Shown here: positions 38,901 through 51,000 of the stretch, in pieces | How positions within the stretch are numbered: position 1 is the first letter of the stretch | Layout of the letters: every line of letters begins with the position of its first letter | Assembly: GCA_033675265.1 (NCBI GenBank) | Contig: JAUJYZ010001576.1 | Location: 448,001 to 512,000 of the forward strand | Length of the DNA: 64,000 bases | Direction of reading: 5' to 3' | From: Actinostola sp. cb2023 | Taxonomy: Eukaryota; Cnidaria; Anthozoa; Actiniaria; Actinostolidae | The notes under the pieces: model-generated | Seen by the model: only the letters and a program-made list of their open reading frames with translations | Databases searched by the model: none | What the model was told of the DNA's origin: nothing | Translations under genes and position numbers: made by a program

Positions 38901-41900
38901 ACACTCGAAGCTCAATTCCGTATCTCCGCATGGCCATGTAATATCCGCTATGTATATATATCAAATCTTGCCCCAATTTTTGCCATGCCATTTTGTTTTT
39001 CCATTTTTCATTCCTGATGATCCATCAAGTGCTATACCTTACTGATATCCCAAACTACTGCAGAACTGTTTCCAGAACCTGCAATGACAATAGAACCTTG
39101 GACACCAACACTGATGATGCGTGATTGTTGATGAAGCCTTTTGATACACACTCCTTTCTCCATATCCCAAATACAAACAGTATGGTCTTCAGAACCAGAA
39201 ATAATTAAATCATGTGGACGATCATCATGTGAAGAAACTCCTATAAAAGTGACAAGATCAAAGAAAGTTGGTATTTTATTTGGTCTACAATATGTATATT
39301 AATTTTAAAAGTGATTAAAATTCACCCATATACATTGTAAGGGGTATTGAATGGTCAAGGCAAGACTTTGCGAGACAAGGCATCATGCAGGGCTAGAACA
39401 GTACTGAAACCAGCGTTTTTAAGCGTGATTTTGAATAACGTTTTACAGTACAGTCCGATCAACTTCAAATTTCACATGTAAAGAGTACTCGCCAAAAGAA
39501 CATTTTCTTCCTTTTAAATTATCAATGTTAGGATTTGTGGCAGGAAAATGACATTACCAATTTAGTGCGAAATCTAAATTGAGGAAGATGGCGAATTTTA
39601 CTAAGTGTGTTTGAAAGAACTCATTGAGATATGTTCAAAACCGTAGAGATATTTGAAAAAGACGTTTGCAGTCAAAAGATATGATTTTTTGAATATTGCA
39701 TTTTTTTAGCAAAAGTACTGGAATTTCCAAATTTTGAAAAAATCATATCTTCTGATTGCATAGGACTTTGTCAATTATCTCTACGGTTTTGAACATATCT
39801 CTATGAGTTCTTTCAAACACGCTTATTAAAATTCGCCATGTTCCTCATTTTCGATTTCACACTAAATTGGTGATGTCATTTTCCCACCAAAAATTGTAAC
39901 ATTGAGCATGTGAAATTTTGAAGTTGATCGGCCTATACTGTAAAAAGTTATTCAAAGTCACGCTTAAAAATGCGGGTTTCAGAACTGTTCTAGCCCAGAG
40001 TGTATTTTTGCGAGCCCGAGATGCTTTTTCACCAATTTCCTTTGTTTTCAAAATTCGAGACTCTGAGACAGCTTTTTGTGGGAGAGAAAACGAGACTTCG
40101 AGATCCACAAAATTTGACCGAAATTTTGCGAGACTCTTGACTTTTTGCGGGGACCATTCAACACCCCTAAAAAATTGTACACTATGCAGTATTAAACAAA
40201 GATCTCAGCCATGTTTTCTGAAAAACTGATAGGGACTAGCGGTTAGACCATAGTTGTTAAACTAGTAGAGAAAAACCATATTCCCTTTGGGAAATGAACA
40301 AACGCTTTGCATTTAATTTTAAAACATTTTTTGTTTTAAATATTCTTCACAATTTTTTTTTGTCTTACATCTTTTTTTTAAAGTGCTACTATGACGAAAT
40401 TCGTACCATTGCTAAGGAAATGATTTATTCGTAAAATAGTCATTTTAGCTCCAAGATAGCAGTTTTAGTTGTTTTTAAGTCGATATAAGAATAAAGGAGT
40501 GAAATATTGCACTCTCAAAACGGGCAAAAATACATCCGCCATTACTAAATCGTGTCCTGCGAACAATAGACTGTGACGTCAGTTTCTCAACGTGAACGCG
40601 TCGCTGCACGCCTCACTGCACTGTATTCCTAGTTTAATTATGATTAAAACATTTGAACAAGAAACAGTGTCTTGAATCGCCAAAAAATCGCAGTGTTGAT
40701 GCGTGTAAATTAGCCATGCGACGAACTAGCGACGAACGATGTTGAGAAACTGACGTCACTTCTAAATGTTAATAAACATACTACCAGGATACTAAAAATG
40801 CAAAAACATCAACTTCGCAAAATTTCATCATAAACTAGCACTTTAACCTATTTAACTTAATGTTTGCCCCAGAAGCCATTTCTTTGAATGTTTCCTGTTG
40901 TCATGCACTTTCTTATTCGTTAATAGTATTATCACCTATCCATATAGATCGAAACCCTCTATTTTTAGCATTTTCTCTTTTACTCTAACGACAGACTACA
41001 GTACCGATCGAAACTAACCTCAAACGCACGTTTGTTTTGCGTTAACTCCAAATGCACGCAAAGTTTGCCAGGGTTTGCTTTGCGTTTGTTTGGAGTTAAC
41101 TCAGAACAAACACGCGCTTGAGAAAAACAAAGTAAACAAACCCGAGCCAAAGGTCGAACGAACGTAAACAAATGTGTAGATTACGAAGGAAACTAAAGGA
41201 AGATTTCTGGTTCTGAATTGTCATATTTGTACATATTTGGACGATTGCAATTTCTCAATAAGGTAAATATTTTCTTGATCTTCGACTGGTACATTTAATT
41301 TTTCGGACTTTGAAGAGCAAACTTTGCGAAGCCATTCGATAAGATCCGCCATTACTCCCTTGTCATGCGAAAACATCGTCATCTTTTATCGAAAATGTCT
41401 TCGAATTCATGTCCTCTATCAATGAGATTTCGACACAGAAATCACTTTTAGTTTTGGCTAATTTTGCTCGCTTTCAGTTTGCTGAAGTGTGTTCGATTTT
41501 GTGTGTGCATTATTTTGTACATTTACTGTAAACTGTACTGAATTTGTATTACATTGTAAATATATAACGATGTTTGAATGCTTTCGAAAATGAAACCATT
41601 CGAGTTTAGAATAGAAGAGTTTGCTTTCCATTCATTTAGTAAACACTAAACAAACGCAAACATCGGCAGGGTTTGCTTTGCGTTTGTTTTGCGTTAACTC
41701 CAAATGCACACCGGTGTTTACTTTGCGTTAACATATGTTTAACTTCGCGTTTGAGGTTAGTTTCGATCGGTACTGTAAGTCTAATGTTCAAGATAACAGT
41801 AAAATTATTGCTTTTTCACACATTGTCAAAGTTTCATGTTATATACACACTTGTTTTCTGGGGCTACATAAAAACATGTATAGATATCAGCTGGGAAATA

Positions 41901-43241
41901 ATCCAACATATACTAGCTTCACCATACACCACATACCCATTTTTCTACGTAATGCAAGACAGAGAACCTCTTGACTATGTTCTTGCAGGATTTTAAGACA
42001 ATTACCAGTCCAGCTATCCCATATACGAACAGTTGAATCTTCTCCACAGGTGACTACTCTATCACCAGAAAACTTGGCATCGTATACTTGGCCTTAAAAC
42101 ACAGAAAAGGTCAAGATATGATATTTAACACCCATGTACCTTCACCTTAAAGGAAGCATTGGTAATCGAGGTGCTACACCTCTCACTGCTGTGGTGCCTA
42201 TAATTTAACTCATGGACTGGGCACTAATATTATAATGTGAGTAGAGCTTGTCAGTCTGTTCTCTCCCTTGCTTTGAGGGTAATTTTCTCCAGGTACAATG
42301 GTGTTCCTCCCTCCATCAAAAATGAGCTATTGAGATGAGTGTTGGGTGTATGGAATATTAGAATGTACAGTGTGTGCATGTGGTTAATAAATTGTCTCTG
42401 GAAAGCCCTGTGGGGATAGAGTCATTACATGTAAGTGTGTATTTCAGTTATCTTCCAGAAGGCAGACCGTGTGCTCTCTAGTGCATCCTTCCATCAGTGC
42501 TCTCTGCCACAATAATTATTTAAATCTGCATGCACTTAGTTACGTGGATTAAAGGGAAGTCTATATAAAAACAAGGATGTGAGGTCATGAAGAATTGTAC
42601 TCAGCACCTTTCATTTTAGAAGGCTGCTCAGTTAAAAAAGCAGCTATATTAATAGCTACCCTAAAGCTCCTTTTCAATAGAAAAGTTATTTCTGAAAACA
42701 TTATAGTAGTATTATTATTATTATAAATTATAAAATTATTATTATTATTTAATTAATTCAGTGGCAGCCTGAGTGCATGTACATTTTGTACACATGTGCA
42801 CCTGTCACTTCACCCCGGCCTCCCCCCTAAAAAGAGGATTGTTTTCATACAGAACAGGTGTTAATCTTTACCTGAATGTCCCTTTAGCTCAGTACCCAAA
42901 CTTGGCCATTTTCCGATAAACCAACTTCTGTAGCACTCTTTGTAAACATCTTTCCATTTAACATTCAACTTCAACAAGTCCTCTTCTGTCCTCTTATCAA
43001 ATCCACAGGCAGTCTGATCAGAAACACTGTTGTAATCATCCTTTCCTACTGGATATCCTGTAATGTCAGCAAGGGCTTCCAACGCAAATTCGTTCAAGCA
43101 AACATTTCTCCACAATGAATTGTAATGGCTCTGTTTATGGAGGCTTCTCCAAACACGACATACACATGCTGACCTGGCCAGAGATAGACCGTCCAGATAA
43201 CTCAAGATTGTATCGATTAATTCGAAGGGGAGATTATTCAT
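35978..43241 (-). CDS. F-box and WD-repeat protein
   Basis: Probably a substrate receptor of an SCF (Cullin-1) ubiquitin ligase: the F-box binds Skp1 and the WD propeller binds substrate. Seven exons with matching phases: 42872-43241, 42006-42092, 39038-39240, 38361-38470, 37160-37285, 36848-37031 and 35978-36130, giving about 409 aa. The F-box is at the N-terminus (MNNLPFELIDTILSYLDGLS and LARSACVCRVWRSL). WD-like strands follow: GQVYDAKFSGDRVVTCGEDS with TVRIWDSW, LIISGSEDHTVCIWDMEKG, and IVIAGSGNSSAVVWDISK. Later blades are weaker (FWNDFLVTVTEKNILDFW, CLVAIGTKHGMINVYHL). It ends LLAARQDGIVWVERWFPWPW. I could not assign it to a named FBXW orthologue. It is head-to-head with the ELAPOR gene, 1.8 kb apart. 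Confidence 0.88.
36477..36808. mobile_element. MITE, TATACAGCTATTTCAAAAAA termini, copy 1
   Basis: Inverted TATACAGCTATTTCAAAAAA plus CGTTGA arms with inner CCAAGACCGAAATGCATTTT (on minus). Outer GGCTGCTGCCTTTA / TAAAGGCAGCCT flanks are also mirrored. A sister copy is at 52975-53248. It lies in the last intron of the F-box gene. Confidence 0.82.
37688..37797. repeat. GTAGCCTGC inverted pair
   Basis: TGTAGCCTGCAAAC at the left and TCGCAGGCTACC at the right flank about 85 bp. It resembles a short MITE with AGCCTGCRA ends. It lies in an intron of the F-box gene. Confidence 0.5.
38121..38333. mobile_element. MITE, AGGGTAGCAAAGGGG termini
   Basis: AGGGTAGCAAAGGGG mirrors CCCCTTTGCTAACCTG. Both arms carry CACGTG/CATGTGAC-type words. 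About 210 bp, in the F-box gene, just 28 bp from the exon 38361-38470 donor. Confidence 0.7.
38794..38948. mobile_element. Inverted repeat, ACATGGCCGCTTGGAGATAC
   Basis: ACATGGCCGCTTGGAGATAC pairs with GTATCTCCGCATGGCCATGT, and CGTGTTGAGAAATAT with ATATTTCTCAACACTCG, around CTAGTTCGCTGCACTCA. I associate this type of sequence with cnidarian genomes, from memory. Confidence 0.75.
39341..40168. mobile_element. MITE, GGGGTATTGAATGGTCAAGG, split by an insertion
   Basis: The two halves (39341-39389 and 39997-40168) together match the complete copy at 49390-49603: GGTATTGAATGGTCAAGGCA, TTTCACC..TTTCCTTTGTTTTC and CACAAAATTTGACCGAAATT. Another MITE sits in the break. Confidence 0.88.
39390..39996. 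mobile_element. MITE nested in the previous element
   Basis: A palindrome of about 607 bp with ends GGGCTAGAACAGTACTGAAA and TTTCAGAACTGTTCTAGCCC. Long mirrored arms include CATCTTCC/GGAACATG-type and TCAAACACGCTTATTAAAAT stretches around an AAAATCATATCTT centre. Confidence 0.88.
40380..40846. mobile_element. MITE, AAAGTGCTAGTTTATGATG-like termini
   Basis: AAAGTGCTACTATGACGAAAT at the left mirrors ATTTCATCATAAACTAGCACT at the right. Inner CTGACGTCA motifs sit in opposite orientations. About 467 bp, in an F-box gene intron. Confidence 0.72.
40997..41777. mobile_element. ~780-bp element, TACAGTACCGATCGAAACTA termini
   Basis: TACAGTACCGATCGAAACTA plus ACCTCAAACGC mirrors GCGTTTGAGGT plus TAGTTTCGATCGGTACTGTA. 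TA at the ends. Repeated TTTGCTTTGCGTTTGTTT and GCGTTAACTCCAAATGCAC blocks lie near each end. No transposase. It lies in an F-box gene intron, 229 bp from exon 2. Confidence 0.88.
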
Positions 43242-43461
43242 AATACGGAAGCTTTGGAGGGACTACTTTTTTTCCTTTTTCCGTCGAGAAGTGTGCTTTT
43301 GTTCACTGACTTCCATCAGAACCCACTCTCAGAACCAAACAGCTGAAGTTTTCACCAAGGCGTTGCGCTAAAATCCGAGAGGACCTGGCACGAGATAATC
43401 AACATATGACGAGACTCTGGGTACGAGAATTGGGGAAAAAGGGAAAAAATGATTAAACAGT

Positions 43462-43671
43462 AGGGGCGGATCCAGGGGGGGGGGGGGGCCCCGATACATA
43501 TTCGCCCACGTCTCCCCACCATTTGATGCCCAGAACGGATGGAAATTGCATTTTCGAGTTTCTAGATTTCAAAATTTTCTAGGGGGGCATGTCCCCATAC
43601 CCCCCGAAAAGAAGGGACCTTACGGCCCCTTAGTGGTGCACCCCCCTTTCAAAATCTCTAGATCCGCCCCT
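43462..43671. mobile_element. MITE, AGGGGCGGATCCAG termini
   Basis: AGGGGCGGATCCAG mirrors CTAGATCCGCCCCT. Inner GGGG..CCCC and TTTCTAGATTTCAAAATTTT runs. About 210 bp. Confidence 0.88.
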
Positions 43672-44467
43672 GAACAGTGTACGTACCCAATGTTAAAAAA
43701 TAAATAAAACTCAATAATTAGTTGAATTGTAAACATAAAAAGGGAAATACAAAAAACAAATTCATAATACTTGCTGCCTTGTGAGCACTCAAAATATATC
43801 GATCCCAAAACACACTAAATAGACCTCTTATCCTAAATTAAACACCTCACAGCACTCAAACAACTACTAATCTTTATATCTTGAGTATCATTAGGAATTC
43901 GATATTCTTAAAACCCATTCCTGAAGCGAAAATCGAACTGCAGTCAGTACAAAATACAATTTGAGCGTACCACTGGTAGCCCAACGCTTAAAAATTAACG
44001 GCCCAAAACAATTTTGCCCAAAACTATTAGACAAAAACAGAGGATGTGGGCTAGAGATTGCCTGGAGTTCCAGCTGATCATCCTACACGCCGAATTAACG
44101 CTCTATGAGCGTCTAGTTGAGATTTCAATGCGAATATTCACACGTGAAACTGACACACGGTCAGCCGGCACTAATCAGTTCAAATACGGTGATCTTCAAC
44201 TACACAATTCCCACGAAAAGCACAAGATACGGTATCTGATGGGCTTACGAGTCAGGATATACCGGCTAAAGAAACATACACATATACAAATTAATTAGGG
44301 ACACATATTTTGGGCACGACATCGCAAAAACAACTCACTTCAGGCTATAGCGTATGTAGGAGTTGGTGCGAAAAGCATGATGGTTCTTGAGAATTGCATG
44401 ATGGTTCTTGGAAACTGCATGCCGGGTAAAAATCGAGATGTTTTCTGCCTATGTGAATGAATTAGAA

Positions 44468-44877
44468 TTGGCCATTACAAAAAAGAGCAGGGGACTGGGA
44501 CCAAGTCCGTAAAACTAATTCAATAAGAAACTAGCAAAAGTGGGCAACATTTTCTGAGAGAGCAGATCAAACTTAGCTAATCTGGAAAGTTTGGTGAACT
44601 TTGGCTTAATATTGACGATGCTAGAGGGAGTCAAAGATGTACATTTTCCCATACAAACTCTTTATTTTTCTTACGTTGTCTACCCAAACCATACATTCAC
44701 TGTAAAATTTCAAAGTTTCAAAAGTTTATAATTCCGAGAGGATTCACTCAAATCACATCAAACTTTGCACATATGATAATTTCAACATGTTGTTTCATGT
44801 CATAAACTTAATTTCGTAATTACATTAATTCTAATAAACTCGTTCCCAGTCCCCTGCTCTTTTTTGTAGTGGCCAAT
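44468..44877. mobile_element. MITE, GGGGACTGGGA family, copy 1
   Basis: TTGGCCATTACAAAAAAGAG plus CAGGGGACTGGGA mirrors TCCCAGTCCCCTG plus CTCTTTTTTGTAGTGGCCAA. Related to the 62191-62558 element. Confidence 0.85.
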
Positions 44878-45023
44878 TGCTTCCTTGCTCGCGCTCGCTC
44901 AGGCTCGCTCGCTGCGTCAGCAATGATGTGTAAACTGTCTGTCTGTTGCTAGTGCCCAGCCTTCCTCTTCAGGTGACTCCTCCTCGGCTTTGATTTGAAC
45001 ACACAGCTCGATCGAGGCCAGTG

Positions 45024-48000
45024 ATGGTAAAATTCGATATGGTTGTGATCTCCGTGTTTCTGTCTCTACTTTGCCTTATCCACGGTGGAAGCGCTAGGAA
45101 TTGTGACAAGAATGACATCAAGACTTATCAAATGAAATGTGATCCAAAGACTAGAAATCGCAAAGTTGTGAGTTATCTTCACGGTAACTGGTAAGTGGAA
45201 TTACAAAGCCTGTAATGTGCTAATTCAGACTTCGTTCGAGTACTTTATGGGATGATTAGTTTGTTGGATTTCTTTATTTGACCCTTAATTTAATCCCCAA
45301 ACCATAACACTGCAGGTGGATCGGAGTAGAACTGATAGTGAAACGTTCAAATATGTGTAAAATCTTGTGCAAAGGCCAAAGCTACCTGTTCGACCGGTGC
45401 AGAAAAACACAGAATACAAAAACGCGTTTAAAACTGACGCTTCTTTGTCTGTAAATTGACGTGGATTATTGAAAGCATAAAACCTTGACTAGGTATTTAT
45501 CAGTGTTTAGAGTCACTGTTACCGAATACGAATCACGTTGAACCTATATGGAAAGTTTAGAGAAAAATGCCGAACTCTAGTGTAACATTTTGGTCATAAT
45601 ATTTTAATTAAATTTCAAAACTCTGTCTCAAATTTGTTTTATTGAAAAACATGATTTATAATCATGGACAGATTACGTTCTCATGTTCAACTTTTATCCT
45701 TGAAGGCTACGATTACGATTACGAAGGCACAATTACATGTAGCTCACGTGATCATTGATGTACATGTACGTGCACGAGTTTATATATATAAGCTTAGTCT
45801 TAAATGAAAAACAACTCACACTTTTCACAAGTCAATTAAAGCAAGTTCACGTAGTTTCAGCTTGGAAATATATTCACATTAATTCCTCTCTTGGTTTCTT
45901 CTTCTTGAATATCTACTTCGTAGAATTATTATCTTTTACTACAATAATTCAATCTGACCCCTTATTATTACAGGATATTCATAATTTAAGCTTACATGTT
46001 ATACTTGTATAGATGTGTTGCGCAACTCTATAGATCTGCGAGTTGCCAACCAGGACTTCGGTTCCTTGGTTCACTAGAGCCTTGTATATATAACTCCACT
46101 TCACTTATGACGTTTTTTAGACAATATTTATTCCTGTTTGACACGTACGTTGATGTTTACTATCTTCGTTCCTCGATGAAAAAGCTCACTTTCATACTGC
46201 ACTTCGCTAGAAGAATAGAATATATTTATTTTTCATGCATTTATTTTCTATTATTTACTATTTATGCCAAAGAGAAAAATATAGATTTGAGAAAAACTAT
46301 TGTTTAGCTAGGATTGATGGCAGATGAAAATGAATTCTGACTTGTCAAATAAATAATTAATTATAAATGTTCTAATTAAGCTGCATTAGGCCAAAGGTAT
46401 TGTTTTGAAATATTTATTATGCTAATGGTGTGTTTCGATAGACGAGCTATATTGTTTATTTTGATTGTAACTTTCTTCTTCTTGTAATGTCACATACATG
46501 TACATAAAATGCCTCCCCCTGATCTGAGTTCATTAACTTTCACGTTTATACATGTGATAAGAGTGAGTACGTTAGCCAATCAGATTGAAGGATTCGTGAT
46601 AGTATGCTAGTTGGTTTCTTCATTAGAAAATTATTGAAATACTAATAAAAAGTTCAAAAACAGTCAGTTCGTTGTATCATCCTGTTTGTATGTACATTTA
46701 CATGTAGTCCCTTGTTGAAAGAGTAATAATTTAATCAATTGCCTTAGTATTGATTTCCAGCTGCAGTATAGTAGTGGTTCATCTCAGCTAGTCCACCCAT
46801 ATGATCCGCCCCATCCCAGGAGTACAAACACACCCTAACGGGCTGAAACCAAGCCCATGCCTTACATGTATACTCATGATGTCATCCAATGCAATATAGT
46901 AACTGAATATATAGATTACTTCATAGTACATGTACATCTGTGTTTCCTTACTTGATTGACAGCTGTCAAAACTTGAATTTAAAGTTATGTTTCGGTTCTC
47001 CAGCTCTTGACTTCGATACGAGACGAGTGGATACCAATTAACTATTGAACAAATATCAAAATCATTTAGTTCGCTTGAAGGCTGCTTGCTTTTCTGTAAT
47101 GCAAAGCATGTAATTTAATGTACTGTACAGTTTGTACATGTATATGTAGCTTTCTCATGATTCTGAAACTTAACCCATTGACTCCTACACATGATATAGT
47201 CATGAATTCTTCCCTCTCTCTTCCTTAACTTGCCGAACAATAGCCATTTCCTTAGGACCACTTTTGCAAACACGTGTTTTTATTTTGCACGCCCGAAAAG
47301 GATGCCGGGAACATACGGGAATTTTCGACAGCAAGCATCCCGCCATTTCCGTTTTTAAGATTTTTATAGAGTGTCGAGCCACTCGGTCTTACAGGCAAAA
47401 TATTGCACCGGTTGCATTCTTTACAAGTCCAAAGTCACCAAAAATGCCTTTGTAGGTCCTGCAATTCGCCACAGAACAACCAGAGAGATGATTTCACAGT
47501 TGAGTCCGCCATTTTGAATTTCGTAATGGCAGTGTCGAGATGTCTTCGTGAAAATCGCTCCTCACTGCTGGGTTCTTTCAGCAGAACGGTCTCTACCACA
47601 CCAGTCAAGCTTAATGATGCTGTTCTGGAGGCTTCTGTGGTGAATAATGGCTATAAACACTCTAAAAATGCAAAATTGGCCTCTTCGAGTAGTGATTACT
47701 ACTAGCCCCTACGAACTCCCAAGAAGAAAGACAGCACACGTGAAGACGCGAGCCCACGGGCATTCAGAACTGTCAAGATTTCCATGGAAACCCCTTATAT
47801 GGAATCGAAATTTCCTACGACGTGATTAGGTCCAGAAAATCGCTAAAAAACTCAAAATAGCTCAGGAGTGAATGGGTTAATGTGTGATTTCTATTAATTT
47901 TATTCAAAAAAAAATTCCCCAAAAATTTGTGAATTGCCAAACATGGGGTGCAGCCTTAATCTGCGAGTGCGGCTTATACGCCAGTGGATACGGTATTAAT

Positions 48001-51000
48001 ATTATTGCATGACACCAATATATTGTTCAGCAATTTTAGTTTAGGCCCCGCCCCGTTCACACGGTACGTACGGGACGAATTTTTAACCGTTCAAAAATTT
48101 GACCAGTACACACCATTTACACGGAGCCGTCTCTTTAATTGTATAAACATTTGTATATTTATTTTTTGTCCGGATGGCAGCCTCAACGTACTGCTTTTTG
48201 AACGGTTGAAAAATCGTCCTATACCGTGTGGGTGGGCCGGGGCCTTATAAACACAAGATCAACCATCCTCTCTCAGCTGGGAAAGCCAATCAGGACAGTG
48301 TTTTTTCTCATTCTCTGATTGGCTGAAGATTCCATTTCTCAAGACTGAAAGTGCTGTACACGATGCTGATTGGACTTTTATTTTACATGTGAAATATATA
48401 ATAGTATAGAGAATTTTACATAATAACAACTTTATTTAACCTGGTAAACCACCAATCAGCTGAGCTGGTATAGTATTAACTGGTGACCAGGCCCCGGTTG
48501 CACGAAAGGCAAATAGCGCTATCCACCGGATAAGTCCGGATCCTATCCAACGGATAAAATGTATTGGATAACTGGATCAGTTTTATCCGTTGGATAAGAC
48601 TTATCCGGTGGATAGCGCTATTCACCTTTCGTGCAACCGGGGCCAGCACTATAAAATTATAAAATATCTACAAGTTATGGAAAATGAATTATAATTATAT
48701 TGACACATGAAGAGGAATTTCAATGAATAAAATATTATTATTTTATATACATGTACATGTACATGTAATAAAATGATTTACTGTATCCAACATATAGTAC
48801 GTACTGTCTCTCCATTCTTCAAATAATAGTCAATGAGTCTGATGATAGGCACATGCGTAGTAAATGGTCCTGAGAATTGCTGAGAGTTTCGTAAAATTTA
48901 TAGCAATCTTGCTCTTGTTTGACATGTACAGTTCCATTATAATTACCTATATATTAAACAGTAGTTTTTAGAATGTTTTATCTTAATAAGCTTGTAAATG
49001 TACCTGCAGTATAAAGGACTTAATTAATGTATGATGCACTCAATCTACTTTTGTCAATGTTTCCAGATTGATTGCTGATTTTGATCTTTCCTTCTTTATA
49101 GTACTCTAGCAGATTCCAATTTGATAAAAGTACCTTACTTAGTGCCATGCACCTGCCCACCAGGCCAAGGACTTACAAATGAACAAAAGGCCAAGTGTCA
49201 ATTGTGCAATAAAGGGTCCTTTAGTTCTGGAGGAGAAGACATTAGTGACTGGGGAAGCTGGACTCAGAATGGAACAAGTCCACCCCCCGAAACAGGCATT
49301 ACAACATCTTGTGAAATATATCGTAGTTACGTCAAGCCATGTGAACACTGGAAAGCAAGTTGTAAGTGTAAAGATAATGTTTTAGTGTTGGGGTGTCGAA
49401 TGGTCACCACAAAAAGTCAAGAGTCTCGCAAAATTTCGGTCAAATTTTGTGGGTCTTGAAGTCTGTCGTTTTTTTCGCAAAAAGCCATCTCAGAGTCTCG
49501 GATTTTGAAAACAAAGGAAATCGGTGAAAAAACACCTCGGGTTCGCAAAAATATGCCTTTTCTCGGAGTCTCGCAACGTCTTGCCTTGACCATTCAATAC
49601 CACTATTAAATGTGTGGTAAATACACCAATGATTATTTGTGAAAGATGTGTAACTTTTTTCCCACACCTTTTTTAAACTTTTAGATTTCAATGACAGTTT
49701 GGAATCAGGTGACAATGCAAAGACCAGATGTATGAGTTCAGTACTGATGATGAGAAAACAGTTTGTTGGCCCTAATAATTATGTGAAATTCAAGTACCGA
49801 GTTGAAGGCCGTAAATGCTACAGCAACTATGTTGGATGTGATGGCTTAGGATTTTTTGTTGACAATAAACGACAAATGCCGTTTATAGGAAATCAATTTG
49901 TGTGGAAAACAAAAAAGTTCAATATCACATCTGTAAGTACAAAGAGCAATTAATAGATAGAATAATAAAATAACACCCCATTCAAGAGTAATCTAGGAAT
50001 ACTATATAGTGCTCTGACATATACTGATACTTTTGCTACAAATAAATTGTATATAAACACCGCAGAGAAATTAAAGCACCAGCTTTGGATTGTGCTCTGG
50101 GGGGAGGGGGTATAGATTACTGCGGTTCTCAGTATTATGCGAACTCAGACATTCAAACAGTCGGCTGCAACTTGGTTTTTCGCTGCCGTCAATCAAATTC
50201 AAAACTCTAACAAATTCAAAACTAAATACATTCTTCCACCAAATGATCCATAATTTAGCTCAAAATCATATTTGGTTTCCATTTGGTGAGTCTTCTGATT
50301 TTATTTTTAAGTTTACTGATTTTTTTATGTTGATTAACGGCAGCGAAAAACCAAGTTCCAGCCGACTGCTTGAATGTCTGAGTTCGCATAATACTGAGAA
50401 TCGCAGTAAAATGATGGGAAGGTACAAATGATGCTGTAGGAGCAGCTTTACATGTACCTACTAATCATTGATTAGAATTGGTTTTCAGTAGAGTGATTGA
50501 ATGTTAATTATCATTGTTTAAGGGATTCCATCAACTGAAATGGGTTTATCGCAAGAACTGCTATAGCTTCCCTACCCAAGGACTTGCTGACAAGGCATTT
50601 ATCCAGTCTATAACACTGGTAAGTTATAGTACAGTACATACATTGTATGCATGTCATAGAGTGCAAACCATATGTCTGTGAAACAGTACTAACTAATTAG
50701 TACTAAATAGCACTGATGAAACAATAGAAAACAATGGAGATAACACTATTTAGTACTATTTAGTAATAGTACTATTTCACGGATAGAGTGCAAACCATAT
50801 GTCTGTGAAACAGTACTAACTAATTAGTACTAAATAGCACTGATGAAACAATAGAAAACAATGGAGATAACACTATTTAGTACTATTTAGTAATAGTACT
50901 ATTTCACGGATAGAGTGCAAACCATATGTCCATGAAACAGTACTAACTAATTAGTACTAAATAGCACTGATGAAACAATAGAAAACAATGGAGATAACAC

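Larger units (their letters stand above)
43242..45023. promoter_or_regulatory. Divergent region F-box gene / ELAPOR
   Basis: Upstream of two divergent genes (ATGs at 43241 minus and 45024 plus). It holds MITEs at 43462-43671 and 44468-44877. The last 150 bp before the ELAPOR ATG are GC-richer (GCTCGCGCTCGCTCAGGC) and probably hold its promoter and 5' UTR. No conserved gene is seen at 43680-44300. Confidence 0.5.

Noticed and set aside
44014..44298. ORF MPKTIRQKQRMWARDCLEFQ
   Set aside because: No family resemblance, no splice or promoter evidence and a non-ATG start. It lies among MITEs.
47403..47829. Overlapping ORFs inside the TTAA element
   Set aside because: Up to 100 codons but no DDE/DDD transposase motif, and the frames overlap. 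Probably non-coding.
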